Assembly (NCBI GenBank): GCA_964584125.1
Contig: CAZOYP010000002.1
Span: forward strand, 1 to 64,000
Length of the DNA stretch: 64,000 bases
Source of the DNA: Nitromaritima sp964584125
GTDB taxonomy: Bacteria; Nitrospinota; Nitrospinia; Nitrospinales; VA-1
Direction: 5' to 3'
Below, one piece after another: positions 17,440 through 26,975 of the stretch. The notes beneath the pieces are model-generated. The model saw only the letters and a list, made by a program, of their open reading frames with translations. It searched no databases and was not told the origin of the DNA. Each line of letters starts with the position of its first letter. Positions within the stretch are counted from its first letter, which is position 1. Both the position numbers and the translations under genes were made by a program.

Positions 17440-18126
17440 ATGAGAAAAACCGCCTTGATTATAGTACTTCTTTCTCTTTGTGCTATACCTGCTCAAGCCA
17501 AAGAAGACAACGAGCAAACTCTCAAAGATTCATTATCTGTGATACATGAAATAATGAACTCTCCCGACCATCAAATTCCGAGCAATCTAATTTCGCAAGC
17601 TAAAGCTATTCTCATTTTCCCAACTTTGGTCAAAGCAGGATTTCTCGTTGGAGCTAGATATGGTGAGGGAGTAGCCTCAATGCGTGCCAGGAAAACTGGT
17701 AAATTTGGTCCGCCAACATTTCTTACCCAAGGTGGATTAAGCATCGGGTTTCAAATTGGGGCCGAAGCAGTTGATCTTGTTCTGTTGGTTATGACGCAAC
17801 GCGGATTGGAAAGTTTGCTTAAAGATGAATTAACTTTAGGGGCTGATGCAGCTGTTTCTGCAGGACCTGTTGGTCGCCATGCCGAAGCAGCAACCGATAT
17901 AGGAATGCGTGGCGAAATATATTCTTACTCCAGAAGTAAGGGCGCTTTTGCCGGTGTTTCACTAAAGGGGACCGTAATTAGCACCGATGAAAAAGCGAAC
18001 TTTTACTATTATGGGCGTTTTTTTAAGGCGAAAGATATATTAATGAGAGGAAAAGTTAAAAAAATTCCTAATTCTGGACAGCGGTTCATGGAAGGATTAA
18101 ATTTCTTAGCACCGCCTAAACAATAA
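17440..18126 (+). CDS. Exported SYLF (Ysc84-like) lipid-binding domain protein
   Basis: A 228-residue periplasmic protein. A signal peptide (residues 1-20, MRKTALIIV...AIPAQA) is followed by one SYLF domain: AKAILIFPTLVKAGFLVGARYGEG, then GGLSIGFQIGAEAVDLVLLVM, LGADAAVSAGPVGRHAEAATD, and IYSYSRSKGAFAGVSLKG. These glycine-rich segments are diagnostic of the Ysc84/SYLF family, which binds phosphoinositides in eukaryotes and is a common envelope protein of unknown function in Gram-negatives. It has a good GGAG site before the ATG and a promoter of its own at 17292-17320. Single-gene unit. Confidence 0.88.
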   Translation: MRKTALIIVLLSLCAIPAQAKEDNEQTLKDSLSVIHEIMNSPDHQIPSNLISQAKAILIFPTLVKAGFLVGARYGEGVASMRARKTGKFGPPTFLTQGGLSIGFQIGAEAVDLVLLVMTQRGLESLLKDELTLGADAAVSAGPVGRHAEAATDIGMRGEIYSYSRSKGAFAGVSLKGTVISTDEKANFYYYGRFFKAKDILMRGKVKKIPNSGQRFMEGLNFLAPPKQ

Positions 18127-18343
18127 AATAACTTTAATTTATTACTCTTCCTATTTTTAACTATACTTCAATAGACAATCCATTTTTGAAGTAAAAACTT
18201 TAATAACTCAATCCTTTTATATAAACATAAATATCAAAAAATAATAAAAAAGTATTTTTAGCACTAATTGAGAGGCCATAAAAATATCAATTGATAACTT
18301 AAGTTCAAATATTTAGACCAAAGACCTAATTATTAAAAAAAGA

Positions 18344-18808
18344 TCAAAATCTAAAACCTAAAGAACTAAACCATAAAAGTCCTAGACCTGCAAATAATAC
18401 AATTCCATTTAGTTTAACTGCCAAAGAGTGAACCTTTTTAAATTTAGCCTCAAATAATTCTTTTTCTTCTGCAGAGTTGGCTGATTCTCTAAGAGTTTTC
18501 AATTTTTTTGACTTTGGACTCACAACTAGACCTGCATAAAACCATCCGATTATCATAACAAGCAAAAGGATTTGTTTGGGGCTAAAAATTTGTTGAGTAC
18601 TGATCATTAATGAAGATAAAGCCATCACAGCACAAACATAACCAAAAAAATAATACTTAGGGAAAATGACTCCAACCACTTCTCCTGCTTTTTCGCGTTC
18701 CAATAAATTAAAAATTACCGGTGCAGTAAAAAATGAAAAGAAAATAATACTACCCACCCAACACACCAAACTAAGGATATAAATAAAATGAATGAGATTA
18801 ATCAACAT
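18344..18808 (-). CDS. DUF4149 (TMEM205-like) membrane protein
   Basis: A 154-residue integral membrane protein with four hydrophobic segments (about residues 3-30, 50-68, 78-95 and 130-150). The start LIHFIYILSLVCWVGSIIFFSF followed by AP is typical of the DUF4149/TMEM205 family, as is the polar stretch with SPKSKKLK before the last helix. Function unknown. It is the last gene of a minus-strand series arsC-like, Nudix, ATP-grasp, pyrF, DUF4149, 64 bases after pyrF, so probably co-transcribed. The 217 bases downstream are very AT-rich and hold no feature I can support. Confidence 0.72.
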   Translation of the reverse strand: MLINLIHFIYILSLVCWVGSIIFFSFFTAPVIFNLLEREKAGEVVGVIFPKYYFFGYVCAVMALSSLMISTQQIFSPKQILLLVMIIGWFYAGLVVSPKSKKLKTLRESANSAEEKELFEAKFKKVHSLAVKLNGIVLFAGLGLLWFSSLGFRF

Positions 18809-18872
18809 GTTGGGAACCTATGCAATTACAAAATTAATGTCGCGTTGGTTCTGAATCTTTAAAAAAACGCCT

Positions 18873-19601
18873 CTAGGTAATGAGAGTTGATTCAATTTCC
18901 TCAACAATTTTTAATGCGGCGACACCTGGCTCTTTGGCGTCACGAATAGGTCGACCCACTACTATTAGATCTGCCCCATTAGAAATTGCATCTTTGGGTG
19001 TAACCACGCGGCTTTGATCATCTTTTTTAACATCTGCCCATAACGGACGTATTCCTGGAACTACTGCCTTAAAATCATTACTGCATTCTTTCTTTATCAG
19101 GGTAACTTCTTCACCTGAACAAACAATTCCAGCACATCCTGATTCTTTAGCTATATTAGCTCGGTCTAGCACCAATTGTCTTAAGCTAAGTCCCTTCCTA
19201 TAGCCCAGCTCCTCAAGTGCTGACTCTGAAACACTGGTAAGAACCGTTACAGCTAAAACTTCCAATCCAAAATCTTTTACTTCGGCTGCAGTTTGTAAAA
19301 TTTGACTGCCGTCCGATCCGTGAACGGTTATGAATCGAACACCATGCGTGGCAACAGACTTTAGTGCTGACCTCACTGTTGCCGGAATATCATGTAACTT
19401 AAGATCTAAAAAAATCGATGCGGAACTATTTTGCTTTACTATTTTAAGAACATCAGGCCCTTCCTTAATAAACAACTCAAGTCCAATTTTAAAGCAACCG
19501 ACTTTATCGCCGAGTAAGTGAACATATTTCTCGGCTTCTTTTCGGTTTGGAACATCCAGTGCGAAAATTAGCCTATTCTTTGCAGGTATGGATAGACTCA
19601 C
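18873..19601 (-). CDS. pyrF: Orotidine 5'-phosphate decarboxylase
   Basis: Last step of de novo UMP synthesis: decarboxylates OMP. The 242-residue TIM-barrel protein shows the N-terminal FALDVPNRKEAEKYV, the catalytic D-x-K-x-x-D in FLDLKLHDIPATV, HGSDGSQILQTA, and the phosphate-binding VPGIRP and VVGRPI motifs, all in the usual order for the short bacterial form. The start codon is GTG with a weak ribosome binding site. It lies 135 bases after the ATP-grasp gene in the same direction. Confidence 0.95.
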   Translation of the reverse strand: MSLSIPAKNRLIFALDVPNRKEAEKYVHLLGDKVGCFKIGLELFIKEGPDVLKIVKQNSSASIFLDLKLHDIPATVRSALKSVATHGVRFITVHGSDGSQILQTAAEVKDFGLEVLAVTVLTSVSESALEELGYRKGLSLRQLVLDRANIAKESGCAGIVCSGEEVTLIKKECSNDFKAVVPGIRPLWADVKKDDQSRVVTPKDAISNGADLIVVGRPIRDAKEPGVAALKIVEEIESTLIT

Positions 19602-19736
19602 AAGAGATTCAGGTTAAAAGCAGCGTTCCAAGCAAGGAACTCATATTGACATTTCTACACGACCATTTTTTATACTCTACACTCGATCGATATTAGAGTT
19701 TTTAGGTAAATTTGTCCAGCGAGAGAAAAAATGATT

Positions 19737-20681
19737 TTAGTAATCAAATATTGCATCATGAAAACGAGACATAGTAGACCCATTAATCACAAAACTAGAT
19801 CTCGTTTCAACCGCTTTTCCCGCGAGTTCTTGAAGCATCATTTCAGGAATATTTGCCCCAGCATGGATAGTATGCAAAACACCGCTCCCAAAACGAAGAT
19901 TAACATCAGTAAACAAAAAATCTCCTGTCTCCTCTAAAAAGCCCTGAAAATTCGCAGGACCGCTTAGTTGAAGTTTTACACCTAGTCTTTCAACGGATTC
20001 AATAATATCAGGAACCAATTCTATTCGACTCACCATCACTTCGCCCGCTCGAGTTACCAGCCTTTCTCGCGGGACAACCACAACCGGAATACCCTTTTTA
20101 TTTGAAAACCAGTCAATACTAAACTCTCTACCTTGAACAAATCGTTGGAAAATATGGTTTGGGAACTTTTTTGAATAAAAATCTAACTCGACCTGATCTT
20201 CTATTTTAAAACAATTTTTTCCTCCTTCCCCACACGGTTCCTTCGCAATTAAAGGGAATCCAGGGAATGGCTTTTTAGGATCAATTAAACCTGGAGAAGC
20301 AAAACTACTTTTTGCAAAAAAATCTGCCAACCGGCGCTTATCATTGCTAATTTGAATTAGAGTATGATTTGCAAGGTAAAACAATAAGTCCCCCTCATCA
20401 AACTCCGTGCGGTTTTTATCCATAAACTCAATGGCTTTGTTTGTCATAGGAAGAATGGCATTAATATTTTCCATGGCACAAATAGCTTTTATTTTTTCGA
20501 CACACGTTGGTTCCGAAAATTCAGGAATTAAATAACTTTTATCTACAACATTTAACGCTGAAGAATGGGAGTCACTGTCCGCTCCAACTATAAAAATTTT
20601 TATAGCTGTTGATTTTTTAAACGAGCGAAGAAGTGAAACCCTCCAATTGGGCGCCAGAAAAAGTATACGAATACCTTTCAT
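19737..20681 (-). CDS. ATP-grasp family ligase-like protein
   Basis: A 314-residue protein with the layout of a carbamoyl-phosphate-synthase-like ATP-grasp enzyme. An N-terminal nucleotide-sensing fold (GIRILFLAPNWRVSLLRSF, then VDKSYLIPEF) leads to the ATP-grasp core (DKRRLADFFAKSSFASPG, FPLIAKEPCGEGGKNCF, FQRFVQGREFSIDWF) and a metal-binding end (FTDVNLRFGSGVLHTIHAGANIPEMM). It probably joins a carboxylate to an amine or related acceptor. No neighbour reveals the substrate. It has an AGAGG site before the ATG and lies 28 bases after the Nudix gene. Confidence 0.8.
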   Translation of the reverse strand: MKGIRILFLAPNWRVSLLRSFKKSTAIKIFIVGADSDSHSSALNVVDKSYLIPEFSEPTCVEKIKAICAMENINAILPMTNKAIEFMDKNRTEFDEGDLLFYLANHTLIQISNDKRRLADFFAKSSFASPGLIDPKKPFPGFPLIAKEPCGEGGKNCFKIEDQVELDFYSKKFPNHIFQRFVQGREFSIDWFSNKKGIPVVVVPRERLVTRAGEVMVSRIELVPDIIESVERLGVKLQLSGPANFQGFLEETGDFLFTDVNLRFGSGVLHTIHAGANIPEMMLQELAGKAVETRSSFVINGSTMSRFHDAIFDY

Positions 20682-20709
20682 TCAGTCAGACCTCTATCAT
20701 AAAAGTCGT

Positions 20710-21261
20710 TCAAATAGAACGTAAACGCTCTATGTCTCCTAAAATCTTTGCCGAAGCTCCCCAAATACAGTTGGTACTATTCCAATAAACATACTTACTC
20801 TCTCCCGCCTTAACAGAAGTATTTCTTTGTTTAGTCGAAAGTAGATCGAACAGAGGTATTTCAAAAAAACTTTCAACCTCCTCACTCAATTCACCAATCG
20901 TTGGACGTGCAAGTAAAGTAGCCACATAAGGAGTTATTTTATAACCTGTAAGAGTTGTAACAACAGGTAGGGTGGCATTAATCAAAACATCATCTAACTC
21001 CAACCCAATTTCCTCCCTCGTTTCTCTGAGCGCTGTTGACAATAAGTCACCATCATCTTTCTCGTACCTCCCCCCCGGGAAAGACATTTCCCCAGGGTGG
21101 ATTTTTAATTTTTTAGAACGGAGAGTCATCAAAACAAAGATCTTGTCATCGTTAACGTACAATAGCACCATAACCGATGCTATCCGTGGACTCCAGGCTA
21201 CTGGATCTCGAACAACGGGGTGGTGGTTTTCCATCTTAGTTTTTAAAGAGATTAAGTTCAC
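20710..21261 (-). CDS. Nudix hydrolase, CoA pyrophosphatase type
   Basis: A 183-residue protein of the CoA-type Nudix branch (NudL-like), which hydrolyses the pyrophosphate of coenzyme A or its oxidised forms. The Nudix box runs from FPGGRYEKDDGD to ALRETREEIGL, with the catalytic R-E-T-x-E-E-x-G-L; the preceding LKIHPGEMSFPGG is the CoA-specific UPF0035-type signature. The frame starts at GTG (21261); an ATG nine codons later (21234, MENHHPVV) is an equally reasonable start, and neither has a strong ribosome binding site. Confidence 0.88.
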   Translation of the reverse strand: MNLISLKTKMENHHPVVRDPVAWSPRIASVMVLLYVNDDKIFVLMTLRSKKLKIHPGEMSFPGGRYEKDDGDLLSTALRETREEIGLELDDVLINATLPVVTTLTGYKITPYVATLLARPTIGELSEEVESFFEIPLFDLLSTKQRNTSVKAGESKYVYWNSTNCIWGASAKILGDIERLRSI

Positions 21262-21300
21262 AATAAACTGTTAATTTTATGATAAAAGCGGTTTGACCAC

Positions 21301-21645
21301 TTAAGACCAAACATTTTTGTACTCGACCTCATCAAAGCCTACAGTTATTCGATTTCCATCAACTGCAATAGGACGTTTAACCAATCTACCATTACTCGAA
21401 AGAAGTTCTACTGCTTGATCTCCCGTCATGCTCCCTATTTTTTCTTTAATACTTAGTTTTTTGTATTGTTCTCCGCTGGTATTGAATAGCTTTTTCATCC
21501 CTTTCAATTTAATCGCCTTTTTTAATATTAATTTTGAAGGCGGAGTTTCTGTGATATCTATTTCGTTGTAGGAAACCTTACATGCATCTAGAAATTTCTT
21601 GGCTTTTCGGCAAGTTCCGCATTTGTTGTAGGAAAAAAACTTCAT
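21301..21645 (-). CDS. ArsC/Spx/YffB-family thioredoxin-fold protein
   Basis: A 114-residue thioredoxin-fold protein. The N-terminal YNKCGTCRKAKKFLD has the C-x-x-C arrangement of the Spx/MgsR and YffB branch, and the later RLVKRPIAVDGNRITVGFDE matches the conserved R-P-I-V loop of the ArsC family. True arsenate reductases usually have a single catalytic Cys in C-G-x-x-R, so a thiol-disulfide or unknown reductase role is at least as likely; there are no other ars genes nearby. First gene of the minus-strand series ending at 18344, divergent from smc. Confidence 0.85.
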   Translation of the reverse strand: MKFFSYNKCGTCRKAKKFLDACKVSYNEIDITETPPSKLILKKAIKLKGMKKLFNTSGEQYKKLSIKEKIGSMTGDQAVELLSSNGRLVKRPIAVDGNRITVGFDEVEYKNVWS

Positions 21646-21772
21646 TATGTAATTGACTCCAAAAGTTATGTTAACTTGGCACCTAATTTTAATCCATTGT
21701 ATATCAATCGGCTAAAACCTCAGGCTAAAAAATCAGCTTTAAATTCACACCAAGATTTAAAAAGCTTATCGG

Positions 21773-21798
21773 AATAACCACTATATATAGTGGTTATT
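21773..21798. promoter_or_regulatory. 26-bp perfect palindrome next to the smc promoter region
   Basis: The 26 bases at 21773-21798 read identically on both strands (arms AATAACCACTATA, then its mirror complement). A consensus TATAAT lies at 21822-21827, so the palindrome abuts or overlaps the place where the -35 element would be (about 21799-21804, itself a poor match). A terminator makes little sense between divergent genes, and no T-run follows on either strand. An operator or activator site for smc, or for both divergent genes, is more likely. Confidence 0.5.
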
Positions 21799-21876
21799 TT
21801 ATATTTACCCCCTAGAGGTAGTATAATTTTTCCTTTACAAGCCTCTTTGAATGGGCTAGTCTTTTACCAGATAAAG

Positions 21877-21897
21877 GGTTTCAAAACCCTTGAAACC
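21877..21897 (+). promoter_or_regulatory. Leader hairpin just before the smc start
   Basis: An eight-base inverted repeat GGTTTCAA / TTGAAACC with a five-base loop ends 19 bases before the preferred smc ATG. The shorter pairing AGGGTT/AACCCT uses the same bases and would exclude it. Either fold would lie just upstream of the ribosome binding region. No riboswitch family is recognised. Confidence 0.35.
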
Positions 21898-21916
21898 ATT
21901 GAGGATACAGGTTTAT

Positions 21917-24900
21917 ATGCTATTGAAAAGTCTGGAATTAGACGGCTTCAAGTCATTTGTAGATGGGACTCACATTGATTTCACCTCCGGATTTACAGCT
22001 ATAGTAGGCCCAAATGGATGTGGCAAAAGTAATGTTTCCGATGCCATCCGATGGGTAATCGGAGAACAAAGTTCCAAATCTCTCCGTGGAACAAAATCTG
22101 CCGACCTTATTTTTAACGGTAGCTCCACCCGAAAGCCTGTTAACAGGGCCGAAATCTCATTAACCCTTAGCCGTGTTCCACAAGGAATACGAATTGCGAA
22201 CGTACCTAACGTTGCAGACGAAGTTAAGGTCACCCGTTGCTATCACCGTTCCGGTGAGAGTGAATTTTATATAAATCAAGTGCCATGCCGACTCAAAGAT
22301 ATAACTGACTTTTTGCTGGATGTTGGTATCAGCCCAAAAGTTTTGTCTGTAATAGAGCAGGGACACATTCAAGATATAATCGTTTCAAAACCCGAAAATC
22401 GACGCATCTTAATAGAAGAAGCCGCTGGCATTTTAAAATTTAAACATAGAAAAAATGAAGCAATTCGCAAGCTGGATGCCTCAACACAAAATTTGGAACG
22501 TATTACGGATATCCTGCAGGAGTTGGGTCGTCAAGCAGAATCTTTGAAACGACAGGCAGCAAAGGCCGAACGCTACAAAAAGTATCAGGGTGAAATTAAA
22601 GAGCTTTCTCTGAAACTATTCGCCAAAAAAATTCGCCAAAATGCAACCAACCTAAAAGTAATTGAAGAAGAGCTTTCGGTTCAAGTTGAAAATAAAACCA
22701 AAAAAAATACCCGCGCTTCTTTTCTGGATAATCAAATCGCTCAATTGAATCTTGAAATTGAAGAAGCCCTAGAGCTCCTAAATGAAAAAAGAGAAAACGT
22801 ATATCAACTGGCTAATAAAATAAGTAAGAACGAACATACCATTGAGCTAAAAAAAACACAGATTGGCCAAGAAGAAACAAATATCCATTCTGCAACAAAT
22901 GAAATTGTTCATTTACAGCAAGAAATAAATGATCAAGCTAATCAAGTTGAAAACCAACGCGACCAATTAGGGGCATTATCAGAAGAAATAAATACCGCAG
23001 AAAATAGACTAGTGGAAGAAAACAGGGCATTTGAAGATAAAAAAGGAGAATTGAATAACCTAGATGACGAGGTAAAAAAGTTAGGGATACAGTCACTAGA
23101 GCTTCTTCAAAGTATTTCTAAAAAGAAAAGCAAAGTGGCAGCTCTTGAAAGCAGAGCTAGTTCACTAGAGCATCGAAACCAAAAACTCAGTAACGAATAC
23201 GAAGAAACTACCTCTCTCAAGGAAGAATTCCTGGGTTTTTTAAATCAATCAAATTCCAGGGTTGAAAAGAAGCTAAAACAACTAGCAGAACTAAAAAGCA
23301 ATCGCAAAGAGTTATGCAAAACAACCGAGAAAAAGCGCCAACTATTATCATCCGAAACAAGTCAATTGAATACTCTTAGGGAAGATTACCTAACAAAATC
23401 TTCTCTACTAGCATCGCTTAAAGAATTACGAAATAAATTCGAAGGATTTCAAGACGGAATTCGCTCATTAATGAACTCCAACGAAAACGGTGGCCACTTA
23501 AACGGGCTTCGTAAGATTCTAGCAGATGTTTTAAAAACACCCGTAGAGTACGAGGTAGCTATCACCGTAGCGCTTGGAGAAAAGCTTCAAAGTGTGATCG
23601 TTAATTCATATGATGATTCTGTTGAAGCAATAACTTATTTAAATGAAAACTCTTCAGGACGAGGTTCATTTATTCCTATGAATATGAAACCAAGTACAGA
23701 CCCTCCCGTATATCTTAATGGCAATCCAGGTATCCTCGGAAAGGCATTAAATTTCGTGGAATGCGAAGGGGAATACCAACAAGTTATAGAAGCGTTACTC
23801 CGTAACGTAGTACTCGTTACTGACCTTGCGACGGCAGTGCAGGTTTTTCAAAAACCAGAGTTTAATGGAACTGTAGTCACTAAAAATGGTGAGATGATTG
23901 ACTCTCAAGGGATGGTTTTCGGTGGGTCGGTCGATGAAAAAAGTTCTTCTAATTTACTTTCACAGAATCGTGAAATGGAAGAACTTGCAAATAAGAGAGA
24001 CCTACTCAGTGAAGAGCTTGAATCTTTAATCAAAGTTTCAGATGAGACGAAAGATATTCTTGAAAAAATGGAATTGGAACTTGAGGAAGCAAGTAAAAAC
24101 ATTCACGAAATCGAACTGAGCTTGAACAATAGCCAGAATGAACAAGAACAACACCGAAAAGAGATAGAAAGGTTAGAGCAAAAGCTTACTTCGATCAAAT
24201 ACGAACAAAATGATGAGCAACGGGAACTTTCAGAATTAAAAATAAGCAAACAATCACTCGTGTCTGAAATAGAAAGTGCAAACCTTGAAAAAGCTCAAAA
24301 GGAAGAAACTTTAAGCCTCCTGCGCCAGCAACTTGATTCCTCTAGAACTCAACTGGAAGAAAATTCTAATAAAATAGCCAGCATTAAAGTCAGAATTGCT
24401 TCTTTAAAGGGAAAAAGAGAGAACACTCTGATTGAAATTAACCGACTCGACCTTCAACAAGATAACCATCGTCATCAGATTCGAAAACGTGAAAATGACA
24501 CAGAAGAAAGTCAGCAAAAGATTAATGAAGTTCAAAAAATAATCAAAACAATTGAAGATGAAATTCTTAAGAATGTTCGAGAAAAGGATCAATTAGAAGA
24601 AGAAGCTATAACTGAAGAAGAAACCCTCAGAGAAAAAGAAGAGTCTGTCAAACAAATGGAGAAAGAATCAAAAGATCTTTCAAGAAGCATTCAAGAACTT
24701 ACTGAAAAAATTTCAAAAGTCGAACTAACACAGTCCGAAATTAGCATTCAAATCGTTCATATTGAAGAACGTGCCTTTGAAGATTTTAACGTATCTCGCA
24801 CTGAATTATTAAACCATCCTACCGAAGAGTTTAACGTTCAGGAAGTTGAGCAAGCAACTCGCGACTTGAAAGAAAAAATAGGTCGTATGGGTGAAGTTAA

Positions 24901-25480
24901 CCTAGCTGCATTATCCGATTTTCATACAATTAACGAGCGCTTCCAATTTCTTAAAACTCAACAGGAAGATTTAGCTGAATCTATTCATATTCTCCATCAA
25001 ACTATTGAACGAATTAACCGCACTACTAAACAGCGATTTGTTGATACCTTTGAGAAGGTTAATGAAAATTTTAAGAGGATTTTTGCCCATTTGTTCCGTG
25101 GAGGCAAGGCAGAGCTTTCTCTAACAGATACATCTAATCCGTTAGAATCGGGAGTCGAAATTAGCGCTAATCCTCTAGGAAAGCGTATGCAAAACCTAAG
25201 CCTTCTTTCTGGGGGGGAAAAAGCGATGACTGCAATTGCTCTTATGTTTGCTGTTTTTAAAGTACGACCGAGTCCATTTTGTCTCTTGGACGAAGTTGAT
25301 GCACCTCTTGACGAAGCTAATGTCGTTCGATTTCAAGAAATGCTTAAGCAAATGTCCGAAAACACTCAGTTCATTATAATCACCCATAACCAAAAAACTA
25401 TGTCGTTTGCTGACGTTCTTTACGGAATCACAATGGAAGAACGTGGCGTATCAAAAGCTGTATCGGTAAATCTCAACTAA
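21917..25480 (+). CDS. smc: Chromosome segregation ATPase SMC
   Basis: Condensin subunit that organises and segregates the chromosome. The 1187-residue protein has the canonical plan: N-terminal ATPase half with Walker A GPNGCGKSN at residues 31-39 and the Q-loop VIEQGHI, a long coiled coil, a hinge near residues 500-660, a second coiled coil, and the C-terminal half with signature LSLLSGGEKAM and Walker B CLLDEVDAPLDEAN. A TTG at 21890 extends the frame by nine codons, but the ATG at 21917 gives the family start MLLKSLELDGFKSF with a GAGG-containing leader. scpA and scpB are not in the window. Confidence 0.97.
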   Translation: MLLKSLELDGFKSFVDGTHIDFTSGFTAIVGPNGCGKSNVSDAIRWVIGEQSSKSLRGTKSADLIFNGSSTRKPVNRAEISLTLSRVPQGIRIANVPNVADEVKVTRCYHRSGESEFYINQVPCRLKDITDFLLDVGISPKVLSVIEQGHIQDIIVSKPENRRILIEEAAGILKFKHRKNEAIRKLDASTQNLERITDILQELGRQAESLKRQAAKAERYKKYQGEIKELSLKLFAKKIRQNATNLKVIEEELSVQVENKTKKNTRASFLDNQIAQLNLEIEEALELLNEKRENVYQLANKISKNEHTIELKKTQIGQEETNIHSATNEIVHLQQEINDQANQVENQRDQLGALSEEINTAENRLVEENRAFEDKKGELNNLDDEVKKLGIQSLELLQSISKKKSKVAALESRASSLEHRNQKLSNEYEETTSLKEEFLGFLNQSNSRVEKKLKQLAELKSNRKELCKTTEKKRQLLSSETSQLNTLREDYLTKSSLLASLKELRNKFEGFQDGIRSLMNSNENGGHLNGLRKILADVLKTPVEYEVAITVALGEKLQSVIVNSYDDSVEAITYLNENSSGRGSFIPMNMKPSTDPPVYLNGNPGILGKALNFVECEGEYQQVIEALLRNVVLVTDLATAVQVFQKPEFNGTVVTKNGEMIDSQGMVFGGSVDEKSSSNLLSQNREMEELANKRDLLSEELESLIKVSDETKDILEKMELELEEASKNIHEIELSLNNSQNEQEQHRKEIERLEQKLTSIKYEQNDEQRELSELKISKQSLVSEIESANLEKAQKEETLSLLRQQLDSSRTQLEENSNKIASIKVRIASLKGKRENTLIEINRLDLQQDNHRHQIRKRENDTEESQQKINEVQKIIKTIEDEILKNVREKDQLEEEAITEEETLREKEESVKQMEKESKDLSRSIQELTEKISKVELTQSEISIQIVHIEERAFEDFNVSRTELLNHPTEEFNVQEVEQATRDLKEKIGRMGEVNLAALSDFHTINERFQFLKTQQEDLAESIHILHQTIERINRTTKQRFVDTFEKVNENFKRIFAHLFRGGKAELSLTDTSNPLESGVEISANPLGKRMQNLSLLSGGEKAMTAIALMFAVFKVRPSPFCLLDEVDAPLDEANVVRFQEMLKQMSENTQFIIITHNQKTMSFADVLYGITMEERGVSKAVSVNLN

Positions 25481-25625
25481 CACCCCCCCATCGCAACAAA
25501 CTCTACCCAAATTTTTGCACATATTGATGGTTTTTGAAGCTTTACTTGCTTTCGAAATAATGAGAGGTAAAATCTTGGGGAGAAAATAAAATATTTAACT
25601 AAACCATTCCATTTTTTTAACTCTA

Positions 25626-26975
25626 ATGAAAGAAGCTAAGGACATTGATGATAGTCTTGAATTTCTTCGTTCATTTGAAAAAAATGCGAATGAGACTGAA
25701 TTAGGAGAACTTGTACTCCAAAGACTCGACCGAAAAAATAAAAGCCTCAACTTGCAGGGAAACCGATTCACCGAAGCTGAATTCAAAAATTTGTTTTCAC
25801 TTGAATCTCTGAAATATCTAAAGTCTATCGATCTTAGTGAAACAGGAATGGATTCTAAGTCGATTGGATATCTTTGTTCATCCAAATGGCTAGAAAATAC
25901 CGAATCGCTTTTATTATCTAATAACAATCTAGACGACGAAGGAATATTTTTGTTATCCAAATCAACTCACCTGCCCAAGCTTACCTCTTTAGATCTTTCA
26001 AGCAACGAAATTGGTTCATTAGGAGCAAAGGTCCTATCTCTATCTAAATCACTTATTAGTATTTGTAGTTTAAATTTGTCCTATAATCGAATAGAATCGT
26101 TAGGCATCCATTCTCTAGCAAGTTCTGATTTTGGTCGACGTCTTAAAAATTTAAATCTTCGTGATACTTGTATTGACAATAAAGGAATGAGTGGTTTTTC
26201 TAACTATCATTTAGACAAACTTGAATCTCTTGATTTTTCAGACAACTCAATTTCAGATAAAGGGATAGAAGCTCTAGCCCTATCAAATGTATTTCCAAAT
26301 ATTAATCAACTATTTCTAAATAACAATCATATAGGAGATGATGGTATATATGCTTTATGCCAGTCCAAAATGTTTTGCAATCTTAAATCATTATTTTTAG
26401 CAAATAATGATTTAACAACCGATAGTGCTATTTCAATATCAAAATCAGATACCCTTACTAAACTTAAAACTATAGATTTTAATAATAATGATATTCGTTC
26501 TGAAGGAACAAAAGCTTTATCTGAATCAACCAATTTAAAGTCTATCGAATATTTAGATTTGGGTGAAAATAGTTTGGGAGCTGAAGGCGCAAAATCTATT
26601 GCAGAAAGCCCATATATAAAAATATTAAAATTCCTTCGTCTAAATAATAATAATATTAAGGACGCTGGCGTAACGGTAATGGCTAAATCAAATAATTTTA
26701 ACTTTTTAGAAATTCTTTGTTTAGAAAATGAAAATTGGATTCACTCTGAAGGCGCAAAAGCACTGGCAATGTCAAAAGCATTTCCCAGGCTACGACAGCT
26801 CGTATTGACTCTCAATGTAATTGGGGACGAAGGGGCTTTTTATCTTGCTGAAGCAAAAAACTTTAAATCCTTAGAACAACTCAATGTTGCTGGAAATAAA
26901 ATCAGCCCCAGAGGTGAAGATGCTCTCAAAAACTCTCCCAACCTCAAACACATTAAAACACTTGAACTTGTTTGA
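25626..26975 (+). CDS. Cytoplasmic leucine-rich-repeat protein, ribonuclease-inhibitor type
   Basis: A 449-residue protein made almost entirely of about 15 leucine-rich repeats after a short N-terminal cap (residues 1-45). The repeats are about 25-27 residues with the pattern L-x-x-L-x-L-x-x-N-x-I-x-x-x-G-x-x-A-L-x-x-S, for example TSLDLSSNEIGSLGAKVLSL and EYLDLGENSLGAEGAKSIAE. The conserved G-A-x-x-L/I-A-x-S part marks the ribonuclease-inhibitor subtype. No signal peptide or transmembrane helix is seen, so it should be cytoplasmic. It probably binds another protein. Lys, Asn and Ser are unusually abundant, and the gene is more AT-rich than its neighbours. Confidence 0.8.
   Translation: MKEAKDIDDSLEFLRSFEKNANETELGELVLQRLDRKNKSLNLQGNRFTEAEFKNLFSLESLKYLKSIDLSETGMDSKSIGYLCSSKWLENTESLLLSNNNLDDEGIFLLSKSTHLPKLTSLDLSSNEIGSLGAKVLSLSKSLISICSLNLSYNRIESLGIHSLASSDFGRRLKNLNLRDTCIDNKGMSGFSNYHLDKLESLDFSDNSISDKGIEALALSNVFPNINQLFLNNNHIGDDGIYALCQSKMFCNLKSLFLANNDLTTDSAISISKSDTLTKLKTIDFNNNDIRSEGTKALSESTNLKSIEYLDLGENSLGAEGAKSIAESPYIKILKFLRLNNNNIKDAGVTVMAKSNNFNFLEILCLENENWIHSEGAKALAMSKAFPRLRQLVLTLNVIGDEGAFYLAEAKNFKSLEQLNVAGNKISPRGEDALKNSPNLKHIKTLELV

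Noticed and set aside
21773..21798. Palindrome as a transcription terminator
   Set aside because: It sits between divergent genes, has no T-run on either side and adjoins a TATAAT box.
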